64,000 nucleotides of DNA, taken from the NCBI RefSeq assembly GCF_023242365.1, contig NZ_JALLIX010000009.1:116066-180065 (forward strand), written 5' to 3'. The DNA comes from Pseudomonas sp. MWU13-2100 (lineage in GTDB: Bacteria; Pseudomonadota; Gammaproteobacteria; Pseudomonadales; Pseudomonadaceae). Below are positions 17,840 to 27,037 of this stretch, in pieces; the stretch's first letter is position 1; each line of letters opens with the position of its first letter. The notes below the pieces were generated by a model. The model ran no database searches, was not told the DNA's origin, and saw only the letters and a program-made list of their open reading frames with translations. Position numbers and translations under genes: made by a program.

Positions 17840-18166
17840 TGCTGCAAATTCCTGGGGTAGGGAGAAAAGCGGTTTCCTGTGGGCACGGCGTCGGGCACAA
17901 CACTGTCCTGTAGGAGCAGGGCTTGTCCGCGAAGGCGTCCATGAGAACGCTAAAAGCTTCGCGGGCAAGTCCTGCTCCTACAGTTATGAGGTGTTATTGG
18001 GAGCAGAGGTGCACACAGGTCGGGGCAATTCTAGAGGGCAGCCTGTCAGGCGATAAGATGGCCTTTCTGTGAAGCTTTGTTACCGTTAACGCGATAATCC
18101 CTTGGTCGTATGCCCAACACCCCGTTACTTCGTGTCACAATTTACCGTCACCCCAGAGAGCACTCC
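17840..18166. other. Divergent intergenic region between efflux operon and LysR
   Basis: No gene seen in 327 bases. It contains a REP palindrome (17908-17983) and should carry the promoters and LysR operator for both directions. The AT-richer part at 18050-18110 (TTTGTTACCGTTAACGCG) includes GTTACCGTTAAC, a possible binding site. Confidence 0.5.
17908..17983. repeat. REP palindrome upstream of the efflux operon
   Basis: Arms CTGTAGGAGCAGGGCTTGTC and the complement ending AAGTCCTGCTCCTACAG. This is the TGTAGGAGCAGG sub-family. Confidence 0.85.
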
Positions 18167-19123
18167 ATGGACACCTTGCAAAATATGCGCGCTTTCAGTT
18201 GCGTGGCCGAAGCCGGCAGCTTCACCGCCGCCGCCGTGCAACTGGACACCACGACGGCCAACGTCTCGCGCGCGGTCTCGGCTCTTGAGGCCCACTTGCA
18301 AACCCGCCTGCTCAACCGTACCACCCGGCGCATCGCCCTGACCGAAGCCGGCAAGCGTTACCTGCTGCGTTGCGGGCAGATCCTGGCCTATGTCGAGGAA
18401 GCCGAAGCCGAGGCCAGCGACGCCCATGCGCGGCCGGCCGGGCAGTTGAAAGTGCACTCGATGACCGGGGTCGGCCAGCATTTCGTGATCGATGCGATTG
18501 CCCGTTATCGCAAGACCCATCCCGATGTGACCTTCGACCTGACCCTGGCCAACCGGGTGCCGGACCTGCTCGACGAGGGCTATGACGTGTCCATCGTGTT
18601 GGCCAGCGAGTTACCGGACTCGGGGTTTGTTTCGCAGCGCCTGGGGATTACTTACAGCATCGTCTGTGCCTCGCCGGCCTATGTGAAGGCCAACGGCTGC
18701 GCGCAGCGCCCCAGTGACCTGCTCAACCATGCCTGCCTGCGCCTGGTGAGCCCGGTGATCGCCCTGGACCGCTGGGCCTTCGACGGGCCGGATGGGCAGG
18801 AGGCGGTGAACATTGCGACGTCGCCGTTCCTGGTCAACTCCGCCGATGCGATGAAAGCGGCGATCATCAGCGGCATGGGCGTCGGCGTGTTGCCGGTGTA
18901 TGCGGCGATCGAGGGCCTGCGCAATGGCAGCCTGGTGCGGATGATGCCCAGCTACCGCTCGCAGGAGTTGAATGTGTATGCGATCTATCCGTCGCGCCAG
19001 TATCTGGATGCGAAGATCAAGACCTGGGTCGAGTACCTGCGCGGCTCCTTGCCGGAAATCCTGGCCGCCCATCAGGCCGAGTTGGCGGCGTATGAGCTGA
19101 AAAGCGTGCGTATCGCCAACTGA
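18167..19123 (+). CDS. LysR-family regulator, divergent from efflux operon
   Basis: A 318-residue LysR regulator. The HTH covers residues 1-60 (MRAFSCVAEAGSFTAAAV and LLNRTTRRIALTEAGKRY), followed by a CrgA-type effector domain. ATG 18167 (MDTLQNM) is preferred over 18110 because it has AGAGAG upstream and the standard LysR beginning. Its divergent placement from the four-gene efflux operon, as with AaeR and aaeXAB, makes it the likely activator responding to the exported compound. Confidence 0.9.
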   Translation: MDTLQNMRAFSCVAEAGSFTAAAVQLDTTTANVSRAVSALEAHLQTRLLNRTTRRIALTEAGKRYLLRCGQILAYVEEAEAEASDAHARPAGQLKVHSMTGVGQHFVIDAIARYRKTHPDVTFDLTLANRVPDLLDEGYDVSIVLASELPDSGFVSQRLGITYSIVCASPAYVKANGCAQRPSDLLNHACLRLVSPVIALDRWAFDGPDGQEAVNIATSPFLVNSADAMKAAIISGMGVGVLPVYAAIEGLRNGSLVRMMPSYRSQELNVYAIYPSRQYLDAKIKTWVEYLRGSLPEILAAHQAELAAYELKSVRIAN

Positions 19124-19145
19124 GATCATCAGCGCCTGCCAGGCC

Positions 19146-19173
19146 GCCGTCGCCGGCAAGCCAGCTCCCACAG
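19146..19173. repeat. Single REP-like arm
   Basis: CCGTCGCCGGCAAGCCAGCT followed by CCCACAGG. It is nearly the same as the lone arm at 12187-12214. Confidence 0.6.
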
Positions 19174-19218
19174 GGATTGGTGCGCGACGATAGTATTGTG
19201 TTGAAACACCGGCTCAAT

Positions 19219-19292
19219 GTGGGAGCGGAGCTTGCCCGCGAAGCTTTTGGCGTCCTTGAAGGCCTCTTCGCGGGCAAGCTCCGCTCCCACAA
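19219..19292. repeat. REP palindrome
   Basis: Arms TGTGGGAGCGGAGCTTGCCC and the complement ending GCTCCGCTCCCACA, with the loop AAGCTTTTGGCGTCCTTGAA. It is nearly identical to the element at 2949-3022. Confidence 0.9.
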
Positions 19293-19385
19293 GGTTTTGT
19301 GACGCCACGGAAATACAATCCAGCGCACAACTCCGGCGAAAAATGATAGCGTGCTTTGCATTCCCGCCGTTCGATGAGCCCTGCG

Positions 19386-20360
19386 ATGAAAAAAACCGTA
19401 CTCGCCTTCAGCCGCGTCACCCCCGCCATGGTCGAACAGCTGCGCCAGGATTTCGAGGTGATTGTCCCGGATCCCAAGCTCGGTGATCTCAACGCCCAGT
19501 TCGACGCCGCCCTGCCCCATGCCCACGGCCTGATCGGCGTCGGCCGCAAGCTCGGACGCGCCCAGCTGGAAAACGCCGCCAAGCTCGAAGTGGTCTCCAG
19601 CGTCTCGGTCGGCTACGACAACTATGACGTGGCCTACTTCAATGAACGCGGGATCATGCTCACCAACACCCCCGATGTGCTCACCGAAAGCACCGCCGAC
19701 CTCGGCTTCGCCCTGCTGATGAGCAGCGCCCGCCGGGTCGCCGAGCTGGATGCCTGGACCAAGGCCGGGGAGTGGAAGGCCAGCGTCGGCCCGGCCCTGT
19801 TCGGTGGTGACGTACACGGCAAGACCCTGGGCATCGTCGGCATGGGCAATATCGGCGCGGCCGTGGCCCGTCGTGGCCATCTCGGCTTCAACATGCCGAT
19901 TCTCTACAGCGGCAACAGCCGCAAGCCGGAACTCGAACAACAACTTGGCGCGCAGTTGCGCAGTCTCGACGCCCTGCTCGCCGAAGCCGACTTCGTGGTG
20001 CTGGTGGTGCCGTTGAGCGACAAGACCCGCCACCTGATCAGCCAGCGCGAACTGGGCTTGATGAAGCCGGACGCAATCCTGATCAATATCTCCCGCGGCC
20101 CGGTGGTGGACGAACCGGCACTGATCCAGGCCCTGCAAAACGGCACCATCCGTGGCGCCGGGCTGGACGTCTACGAGAAGGAACCCCTGGCCGAGTCGCC
20201 GTTGTTCCAACTGAAGAACGCCGTGACCCTGCCGCATATCGGCTCGGCCACCCACGAAACCCGTGAAGCCATGGCCAACCGCGCGCTGGCCAACCTGCGC
20301 AGCGCCCTGCTCGGCGAGCGGCCGCGCGACCTGGTCAACCCCCAGGTCTGGAAGGGCTAG
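19386..20360 (+). CDS. ghrB: D-2-hydroxyacid dehydrogenase (glyoxylate/2-ketogluconate reductase)
   Basis: A 324-residue NAD(P)-dependent 2-ketoacid reductase. The nucleotide motif is GIVGMGNIGAAVARRG at about 150-165. The catalytic Arg, Glu and His are in NISRGPVVDE, GLDVYEKEP and LPHIGSATHETR. SVSVGYDNYDV near residue 75 is the substrate-loop motif of the GhrB/TkrA group, which reduces glyoxylate, hydroxypyruvate and 2-ketogluconate. ATG 19386 (MKKTVLAF) fits the family start; the ATG at 19356 is an upstream extension. It stands alone between a REP and the giant toxin-like genes. Confidence 0.87.
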   Translation: MKKTVLAFSRVTPAMVEQLRQDFEVIVPDPKLGDLNAQFDAALPHAHGLIGVGRKLGRAQLENAAKLEVVSSVSVGYDNYDVAYFNERGIMLTNTPDVLTESTADLGFALLMSSARRVAELDAWTKAGEWKASVGPALFGGDVHGKTLGIVGMGNIGAAVARRGHLGFNMPILYSGNSRKPELEQQLGAQLRSLDALLAEADFVVLVVPLSDKTRHLISQRELGLMKPDAILINISRGPVVDEPALIQALQNGTIRGAGLDVYEKEPLAESPLFQLKNAVTLPHIGSATHETREAMANRALANLRSALLGERPRDLVNPQVWKG

Positions 20361-20367
20361 GCGAGCA

Positions 20368-20396
20368 CGGGGCCGGGCTAATCCCGCTCGGCCCCG
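20368..20396. terminator. Hairpin after the reductase gene, possible terminator
   Basis: CGGGGCCG (20368-20375) pairs with CGGCCCCG (20389-20396). There is no T-run, so it is a weak or Rho-dependent end at best. Confidence 0.35.
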
Positions 20397-20576
20397 ATAT
20401 TGGCCTGCGCGCGCCGGACCAGGACCTGCCGCGTAGCCATTCGTCACGCCTCGCTCAAGTGCCGCCGGCGCCACGTCACCCTGGCACAGCAGCAGCGGCT
20501 CAAGAGCAGCGTAGGCACGAATAGCGCCTTCAGGATCCGGTACGTTCTGCCGGAGCATCCATCGGCCAAGGGCTGT

Positions 20577-23500
20577 TCAGGCACTCCCGAGCGCTGACAC
20601 GCCCTCTTTGCCCAGGGCTTTGACGGTCCAGTGGGTAAGCCAGACGGAACGCCGGCGGTTGTACTGGAACTGGTTCAAACGGGACCGCCAGAGGTGGCGA
20701 TACTCACTGTCTTCAGGGCGTTTGTCGAATGCCCAGAGATGCCCGAAGACCCGTTGAAAATCACCCTCATGAGCACGGATGAGAAAGTCGCTCCAGCTGT
20801 CATTGGCCACCAGATAACCTATCAATGGCGGAGTCGCGGCATTGGCCCGCTCCTCGGCGGGCTCCGGCGGCAATTCATCCGGCAACACCTCGGGTGGCTC
20901 TTGCGGTATTTCCTCGGGCAGTTCCTCGATCATGCCCTCCAGCAACACCTCCAGCAGGTTCTCGGGTGATTGACCGGGTGATCCATCAGGCAATGCCTGG
21001 GGGAGTTCCTCGCGCAGAACCTGAGCCTTGATGTTGGCCGCCTGCTGCTTGCTGACATGAACCGGACTGGCGGTAAACAGCCCGTTGAACTGGTCAGGCA
21101 ATGCCAGTTCTTCGGCCAGGGCATCGTAATAGCCGCGATACCAGAAGAGCGATCGTACCGGGTGCTTCGCGCCGACCGCCACCGTCAGGGCGCTCAGGCG
21201 GAACTGCCCCCTGAGCAGCTTCAGCAAACGGTACTGCACCGCCTCCTGGTCCGTCAGCCGCAACGCCTCCTGGCAATCCACGCTCAGCTCCAGCCGATTG
21301 AAAATCTGGTAGCTGCTCAGGCCCACGGCACGCCCGCGCCCTTCCAGGCGGAACAACTCCTCGCACAGCAGCAAATCCTCGGACGCGGCCTTGAGCAGCC
21401 GCCATACCCGTGCACTCAGATCGCTGCGCACGCCCTGATATTCGGCATCGAAAAACGTCGGCGGGGCACTCATGCGATCCAGCAGAAGGAAAAACACATC
21501 CGCATTGGGCCGGTCCCTGACACGCTGCCACTGGGCGCTCCTTTCCGCGGTTTTTTCGGCGCCGCCGGCCCAGCGGTCGATCCCGAACAACGACGACAGG
21601 CGCAGGTTGCCAAGGCCGAACACCACATCATGGTGCTCCGCGCTCTGGCGATAATGCAGGACCGCCGTCAGCGCCTGCGGCGACAACGGATTGCCCGACA
21701 GGTCCATGCCGCGACAGAGTTGATCGTGCCCCGCAAACAGTTCCGCCGGCAGCCCACGGATCGCATTCTCGCGCAGTTCCACCCGCACCAGGTCTCTCAG
21801 GGCCAGCAGTCCCGGCGGCCAATGATCGATGCCGGTACGGCAGAGGCGCAGTACCTGCAACGAGAGCATCGCGCCAAAGTCAGGCAGTACCCCCAGCGGG
21901 TTGCCATTGAGATTCAGCCGCTGCAACCTGGTCAGCCCAGCCAGTTCCCGCGCGGTGCCTTCGATCAGTTTCAAGCGATTGTTTTCCAGTGACAGTTCCT
22001 CCAGGGCCTGCAACGCTCCTACCGCGTTCGGCAGGCTGCCCAGCCCGTTACCGTCCATGCGCAAGGTGCTCAGGCCGGTGAAATTTCTCAGGAAGCTGCT
22101 CAGATAGCGGGCATTGCCCAGGCCCATGTCGTTCATCGACAGCAGGGTGACGTGGCTGAAATCGGCGCTCAGGTCCGGCAGGTCCTCGACTTCCAGGCCA
22201 TCCAGGACCAGCACATAGCGCAGCGGCCCCAGCTCCTGGGCAATGCTCTGGCGGCGCCAACAGCGCCTGAGGCGCCGCGCGACTTTGCGCCGGCGTTCAA
22301 CCCGGGTATCGCCGAATGGCAAATCCTCCACGTCTTCGAGCTGCGGCGCCAACTGCCAACGGGCCAGGTCATCCTTCAACTGGCGGTATTCACCGTGCAA
22401 CCGTTCGACCGCCCTGGCGCGCGCTGCCGAAGTCCCGCCGAGGCTTGCCAGGATCTCGGCGACTTGCGCATCGGAACAACCTCGATAGAGTTTTTTCAAC
22501 TGTCTGAACTGCCCCGGCGGGTACAACCCCGGCCTTGCCCGCCCGCTCATCGGGTACCCCAGCGCACCACTTTGCAGGCGCATCAGGCGTTGTGGTTGCC
22601 GGCTCCAGGGCAGCACCGGGGGCTGTCCGAGCAGTTGCCGGATGCGGTTGCGATCACCCGACACGCTCTGGAACATCACCCGTTTCAAATCCATCTCGAC
22701 ATCATTGCTGCTATGGAGCAGGTTCAGGGTCGTGCGTTTCAACTGCGGCAAGGCCTTGAGCACTGTCGAAAACGGATCTTCATCCGCCGCTGCCAGGCTG
22801 CGCAGCCCGGCGCTATCCGCCTCGAACGGCTCATAGCCCCGGTCCGTCTTGACCAGGACCCGACGCACGCCGGCCGAAAAATCACCCACGCTGGCAATCA
22901 AGGGACCGCCCGCGGTCTCGCGACGCAACTCGATCCAGAGGCCTTTCGACCAACCGGGCAAGCGCTCGAGCAATTGCAATAACAGAATGTCACTCGCATC
23001 GCTGCGTAGCGTGGACAGAAACAGGCTCTCGTACACCCGGCAGACCTCGACTTCCGCGCTCAGGTAGCGCGCTTCCTGGGCCAGGGCCAGAGGTACGCGT
23101 TTGTAGTCACGCATCAGCTGGCGCTGGGACGAGTCCGCCTGTTCGATCAAGTCCTGCGCCATGTCGACGCTCAGTAGCGGGAACTGCTGGCGGATAAACG
23201 TCGCCTGGAGATCGGTGCCGGGGTCGCAGTCGCCGACCTCCGACCACGGACTGTCCATCTGCGCCTGCCTGAAGCGGCGGGTCACTTCGCTCAACAGCGG
23301 CGCGCAGCGCCGGTTTTCGAACAACAGCCGGCCCGGCAGCGTGTCGTCGAGACCGCTGATCGCCAGGACCTGGCGGGCCACGGTATCGGACAAAGCATTG
23401 GCGCCGGGTTCGAGCCGACGAAATGCCCGGAGCCCGTCCCAAGCCAGTGGTTCCTCGAATTCATGCCACCAGCCACCCTGGCCGTTGTGCTCCAGCAGAG

Positions 23501-26500
23501 GCGCATAGGCGCCCTTGAGCGTCGGGTGGCAAATCCGCCACTCGGCGAATCGCAGGTCCTGTTCGACCTGATAGAAGCGCTGGTCCAACTGCACGAAGAT
23601 CCGTCGGTCCTGCACATACAACCCCGGTGGATCGAGCTCCCGGTAGCCCTCGGAGACCGGCGGGCAGCGATACAGCTCAAGCGCCAGGCCGACACTGCCG
23701 TCGGAGCGCCGCTGTGCCCCCATATATGCGCCGATGGCATTGCGCAACGCCTGCCCGTCAGACACCGAGGCCATGCCCAACAAGCCCTGCTCTTGAGTGG
23801 AAAGAGAGGCGGCGAAAGCCCGATAAAAACTCTCGGTGGACGACAGATCGAGGCTTGGCTGCCGCCGGCTATCGAGTGCCGTATAGATCCCTTTGCCGTA
23901 GCGACGCAACGGCAGGTCCCGCGGGTCGGCGAGAAAGGTCTGGTCACCTTCGATCCACTTCAGGGCCCGACCCAGGCGTTCACGCACAAAACCCACGGCG
24001 ATGGCCTGCAACCAGACGTCCGTGTCCTCCTGAAACCAGCGGCTCTGATAGATCCCATCCAGGGCCCGTCCCAAGCTGCTGAGCTGCTGCGTGCGGCCCA
24101 GGGCATAACGCAGGCGCTGCGGCAGCCGATGAGTGTCCAGCAGGGCCTGGCACTGGCTCGACGGCAAGGGATTGTCGCGCAGGAACTGCGCCAGCCTGGT
24201 CAGCGACAGCTGCGGATAGAGCAGGCGAATCCTCACCAGTACCGCCGGCACGCCGGACCTGAACACGGGCAGGTAGGCCCCCACCTCGGGCCCGAAGGCG
24301 TTGTTGCTGACATCGATCTTGATCCGCCCCGCATGGGTACCGAGGGCTTCGAACAACGGCCCCGAGCGCTCCCTGGCCAAGGCATTGAGCAGGTGCCGCA
24401 GCGTCTTGCCCCTGACCCGCCGCACCTGCGGATCGGTACCGCTGCACAGCACCGAGTCGCTGGGCAGCAGCCCAAGAATCAACGCCAGTACCCCAGGGTC
24501 ATAACCGCTCGCCAGCGCTGTCGACGGTTCATCCGTGGCCGGTGACTGCTCGACAAAACCGCCATCCGCCAGGCGCCGGATACTCACCGAACGGGCGTAC
24601 AAGCCCAGGCGCTGGCGCCGGCCATAGGCCTCCTGCAGTTCACCGTCCGCGCCGTGGACCTTCAGGCAGAGGTCCGTCGGCCAGTCGTGCAACTCCGGTA
24701 ACAGGGCAAACAATGCCCGCTGGGCACACGGCGAGAGCAGCGCCTGCTCCTGGTCGGTGGCCCTGAGTTCGGCAATCCCCTGATCGACCTCGAAGCGTTC
24801 CAGTGCCTCGACCAACGAGGCATGCGGCGTGCCCCCCGACCAGACCTGCTCCAGATGCTCGCGGGACACGCCGCTGATATCGAGGATCCGCTGGGCCTGC
24901 TCCGCACTGGCGCCCTTGAGCGCGATCATCCGCGCCAGCAAGCGGGCATCCGAGAGTTGCCGGCTGTCATCCAGGGCCACCGACCAACGCCGGGAAGACC
25001 GGTCATAGGTCATCGGCGGGTGGAATTGCCCCGTGTCGGGATGGGTCGCCCGATAGCCCTTGAGGTCCTTGTCATACTCAAGCTCGACGGTCAGGTCCTG
25101 TCCTCGCTCCTTGACCTGACCATACAACTTAGCGCCCAGGGGGCTCAGCCCCTTTTCGTCGAATACCGAGCCCAGCTCGACGCTCTTGCGCGCGTAGGGC
25201 AGCAGCGTCGGCTGCCACAGCTTGCTGGCGCCATCCGCCAGTTGCACCCGGCGGTATTTGTCCAGGCGCTTGAACTCACTGCCGATGCGGCGGTAGGCCA
25301 GGCGCCCGGCGTACCCATGCAGGCCGGCCAGCAGCAACATATTGGCGATTTCCAGACCCGCCTGCAGCAGCGGCTCGGGACGCCCCTCGCCGGCGCCCTC
25401 CGCGCCCTCGACCAGCTCCAGCGCCAGGTGCCCGGCCATCGCCGCCATCACCATCCGCCCGATACTGCCCAGACCGCCCGGCACCGGCGTCAGCAACAGA
25501 TCGAGCAGTTGGTGCATGAGGCTGACGATGCCTTCCTTGACCGCGCGCAGGTCCTGCTGGCTCTTGGGCACGGCAATCGCTTCGGTGTTGAGGCGAAAAC
25601 GCCAGGTGTAAAAGCGGCTCAGCACGTCTTCCGGACGCCCTCCGGCGGGGTGGTAGGCGAAACTCAGGTCGTCCAGGGTCTGGTTCGGAAACACCCAATG
25701 GAACACTTCGTAGAGCTTGTCGGCCAACCCATTGAGGTCGGTGGGTTTGTGCTCGGGTTCAATCAGTTGCCAGAGTCTGCTCTGCTGCTCGAAGGCCAGT
25801 GAGGAGATCAGCCAACCGAGGGCCTCGCGCGCGTTGTCGGTCTTGAGCTGGGCCTTGAGCTCCTGCTCGAAGGCCGCCAGCGAGGGGTGATGACGCAACA
25901 CCCCGCCAGGGCGTTCGGCACAGTAGCTGTACAGGCCGGACTCACCGGAAACCCGCAGGATCAACGCCGGCAGATAAATGCCGCTGAGGTCGAACGACTT
26001 CAGCGAGAACAGGCGCAGGACCGCCTCCTCGAGGGTGAACTCCACGCGGGCCATGAGCCGACCGAGACTTTGCGGCAGCTTGATCGCCACCTGTTCGACC
26101 TTCAACAGGGACGGCCCGCGCTCCAGCGCATCGCGCAACGAGTCGAACAGACTTCGGCTCAGCCGGGTGTTGGCCGCGGTTCTCGCGGCGTCGTAGAGGT
26201 TGAAGCGAAACATCTCGCGCACATAGGCCGCGATCAGCCGGGGCAGTAACGCCGTGGGTCGCAGGGCGATCTCGACCCGCTGCCGCAAGTCCGCCCCCAG
26301 GTTCAGGTCGCGGACGATCTGGATGAAGTTGTCCACATCGATCAGACTGCCCTGGTTGATATCCTCCTCGCCGGTGCCGTGGCTGATCCAGCGCCGCTTC
26401 ATTTCGGGCAAGTCGAAAAAGGCGAAGTTCAGGCAGGCGGCCTGCCACAGGGACAAGGTCGCCACATCCACCGCTATCCCCGCCCCGGCATCCAGTGAGC

Positions 26501-26924
26501 GTTTGTGCGGCGCCGCCCGGCGTTTTTTGCCGGACTCCACGGCGTAGGCGGTATGCAGGTAGGTGGTACGCGGGTCCAGGTCCCGGCCACAGTCCTGCTT
26601 GATACGCGTGCGCAGCGCCAACAGGCCGGCCTGTTCGAATGCTTCGACAAACCCCTTGCTCTCGGCATCCAGCGCGCCTTTGGCGGCGACCAGCGCACGA
26701 AACAGGCTCAGGTAGCTGCGCTGCTCCATTTCCTGCAACGGGTGCATGGCATCCTTGAACAGGTCGGTGAGATGGTCGAGGACCTGTTGTCGGGCCCAAC
26801 TCTCGCGGGAATGCAGGAGAGCGGATTGCTGCGCGATGAACGCGCTGATCTGTGGGTCGAGGTCCGGAACGGACGCCACAGGAGTCGATGGGACGGGCTG
26901 CGATGGTGCTTCGGCTGGGTTCAT
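20577..26924 (-). CDS. Giant LRR protein with NEL-like domain, second of tandem pair
   Basis: A 2115-residue protein. The N-terminal part (from about residue 20) matches the dermonecrotic-toxin-like DUF6543 domain of Pseudomonas effectors. A hydrophobic stretch lies at about 468-541. Leucine-rich repeats at about 1575-1755 include LPNAVGALQALEELSLENN and LTRLQRLNLNGNPLGVLPD. A NEL (IpaH/SspH-type E3 ligase) fold follows from about 1765 to the end. Aligned without gaps on ELF...FN, the catalytic Cys position holds Val (GRAVGLSS, near residue 1862) and the Asp position holds Leu. An acidic Pro/Glu-rich insert (about 1961-2031) splits the domain. AAGGAG precedes the ATG. No signal peptide or secretion genes are seen nearby. 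Its role is inferred to be a host-targeted toxin or effector. Confidence 0.75.
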   Translation of the reverse strand: MNPAEAPSQPVPSTPVASVPDLDPQISAFIAQQSALLHSRESWARQQVLDHLTDLFKDAMHPLQEMEQRSYLSLFRALVAAKGALDAESKGFVEAFEQAGLLALRTRIKQDCGRDLDPRTTYLHTAYAVESGKKRRAAPHKRSLDAGAGIAVDVATLSLWQAACLNFAFFDLPEMKRRWISHGTGEEDINQGSLIDVDNFIQIVRDLNLGADLRQRVEIALRPTALLPRLIAAYVREMFRFNLYDAARTAANTRLSRSLFDSLRDALERGPSLLKVEQVAIKLPQSLGRLMARVEFTLEEAVLRLFSLKSFDLSGIYLPALILRVSGESGLYSYCAERPGGVLRHHPSLAAFEQELKAQLKTDNAREALGWLISSLAFEQQSRLWQLIEPEHKPTDLNGLADKLYEVFHWVFPNQTLDDLSFAYHPAGGRPEDVLSRFYTWRFRLNTEAIAVPKSQQDLRAVKEGIVSLMHQLLDLLLTPVPGGLGSIGRMVMAAMAGHLALELVEGAEGAGEGRPEPLLQAGLEIANMLLLAGLHGYAGRLAYRRIGSEFKRLDKYRRVQLADGASKLWQPTLLPYARKSVELGSVFDEKGLSPLGAKLYGQVKERGQDLTVELEYDKDLKGYRATHPDTGQFHPPMTYDRSSRRWSVALDDSRQLSDARLLARMIALKGASAEQAQRILDISGVSREHLEQVWSGGTPHASLVEALERFEVDQGIAELRATDQEQALLSPCAQRALFALLPELHDWPTDLCLKVHGADGELQEAYGRRQRLGLYARSVSIRRLADGGFVEQSPATDEPSTALASGYDPGVLALILGLLPSDSVLCSGTDPQVRRVRGKTLRHLLNALARERSGPLFEALGTHAGRIKIDVSNNAFGPEVGAYLPVFRSGVPAVLVRIRLLYPQLSLTRLAQFLRDNPLPSSQCQALLDTHRLPQRLRYALGRTQQLSSLGRALDGIYQSRWFQEDTDVWLQAIAVGFVRERLGRALKWIEGDQTFLADPRDLPLRRYGKGIYTALDSRRQPSLDLSSTESFYRAFAASLSTQEQGLLGMASVSDGQALRNAIGAYMGAQRRSDGSVGLALELYRCPPVSEGYRELDPPGLYVQDRRIFVQLDQRFYQVEQDLRFAEWRICHPTLKGAYAPLLEHNGQGGWWHEFEEPLAWDGLRAFRRLEPGANALSDTVARQVLAISGLDDTLPGRLLFENRRCAPLLSEVTRRFRQAQMDSPWSEVGDCDPGTDLQATFIRQQFPLLSVDMAQDLIEQADSSQRQLMRDYKRVPLALAQEARYLSAEVEVCRVYESLFLSTLRSDASDILLLQLLERLPGWSKGLWIELRRETAGGPLIASVGDFSAGVRRVLVKTDRGYEPFEADSAGLRSLAAADEDPFSTVLKALPQLKRTTLNLLHSSNDVEMDLKRVMFQSVSGDRNRIRQLLGQPPVLPWSRQPQRLMRLQSGALGYPMSGRARPGLYPPGQFRQLKKLYRGCSDAQVAEILASLGGTSAARARAVERLHGEYRQLKDDLARWQLAPQLEDVEDLPFGDTRVERRRKVARRLRRCWRRQSIAQELGPLRYVLVLDGLEVEDLPDLSADFSHVTLLSMNDMGLGNARYLSSFLRNFTGLSTLRMDGNGLGSLPNAVGALQALEELSLENNRLKLIEGTARELAGLTRLQRLNLNGNPLGVLPDFGAMLSLQVLRLCRTGIDHWPPGLLALRDLVRVELRENAIRGLPAELFAGHDQLCRGMDLSGNPLSPQALTAVLHYRQSAEHHDVVFGLGNLRLSSLFGIDRWAGGAEKTAERSAQWQRVRDRPNADVFFLLLDRMSAPPTFFDAEYQGVRSDLSARVWRLLKAASEDLLLCEELFRLEGRGRAVGLSSYQIFNRLELSVDCQEALRLTDQEAVQYRLLKLLRGQFRLSALTVAVGAKHPVRSLFWYRGYYDALAEELALPDQFNGLFTASPVHVSKQQAANIKAQVLREELPQALPDGSPGQSPENLLEVLLEGMIEELPEEIPQEPPEVLPDELPPEPAEERANAATPPLIGYLVANDSWSDFLIRAHEGDFQRVFGHLWAFDKRPEDSEYRHLWRSRLNQFQYNRRRSVWLTHWTVKALGKEGVSALGSA
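20825..21045 (-). repeat. Low-complexity acidic proline/glutamate/leucine tract
   Basis: Within the giant protein, this segment encodes imperfect repeats of the type EELPEEIPQEPPEVLPDELP, with a spacing of four to five residues between Pro. It has no counterpart in the neighbouring paralogue. Confidence 0.75.
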
Positions 26925-27037
26925 GCTGGCTCCTTGGCAAGCGTTGAAAGCATCAGCCTAAGCCGCCGGGGCGGAGCCTCGGCGCTAGTTAAGTATCGCC
27001 AACCCGCTACGGACCATGGCGGCACGCGACCGGCCGA

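Noticed and set aside
19017..20558. 513-codon minus-strand frame over the 2-ketoacid reductase
   Set aside because: The plus-strand frame has clear Rossmann and catalytic motifs, while this one reads as low-complexity antisense and crosses the REP palindrome.
20400..20597. Short basic ORF before the giant gene
   Set aside because: It is Arg/Cys-rich, has no ribosome-binding site and overlaps the end of the giant gene in antisense.
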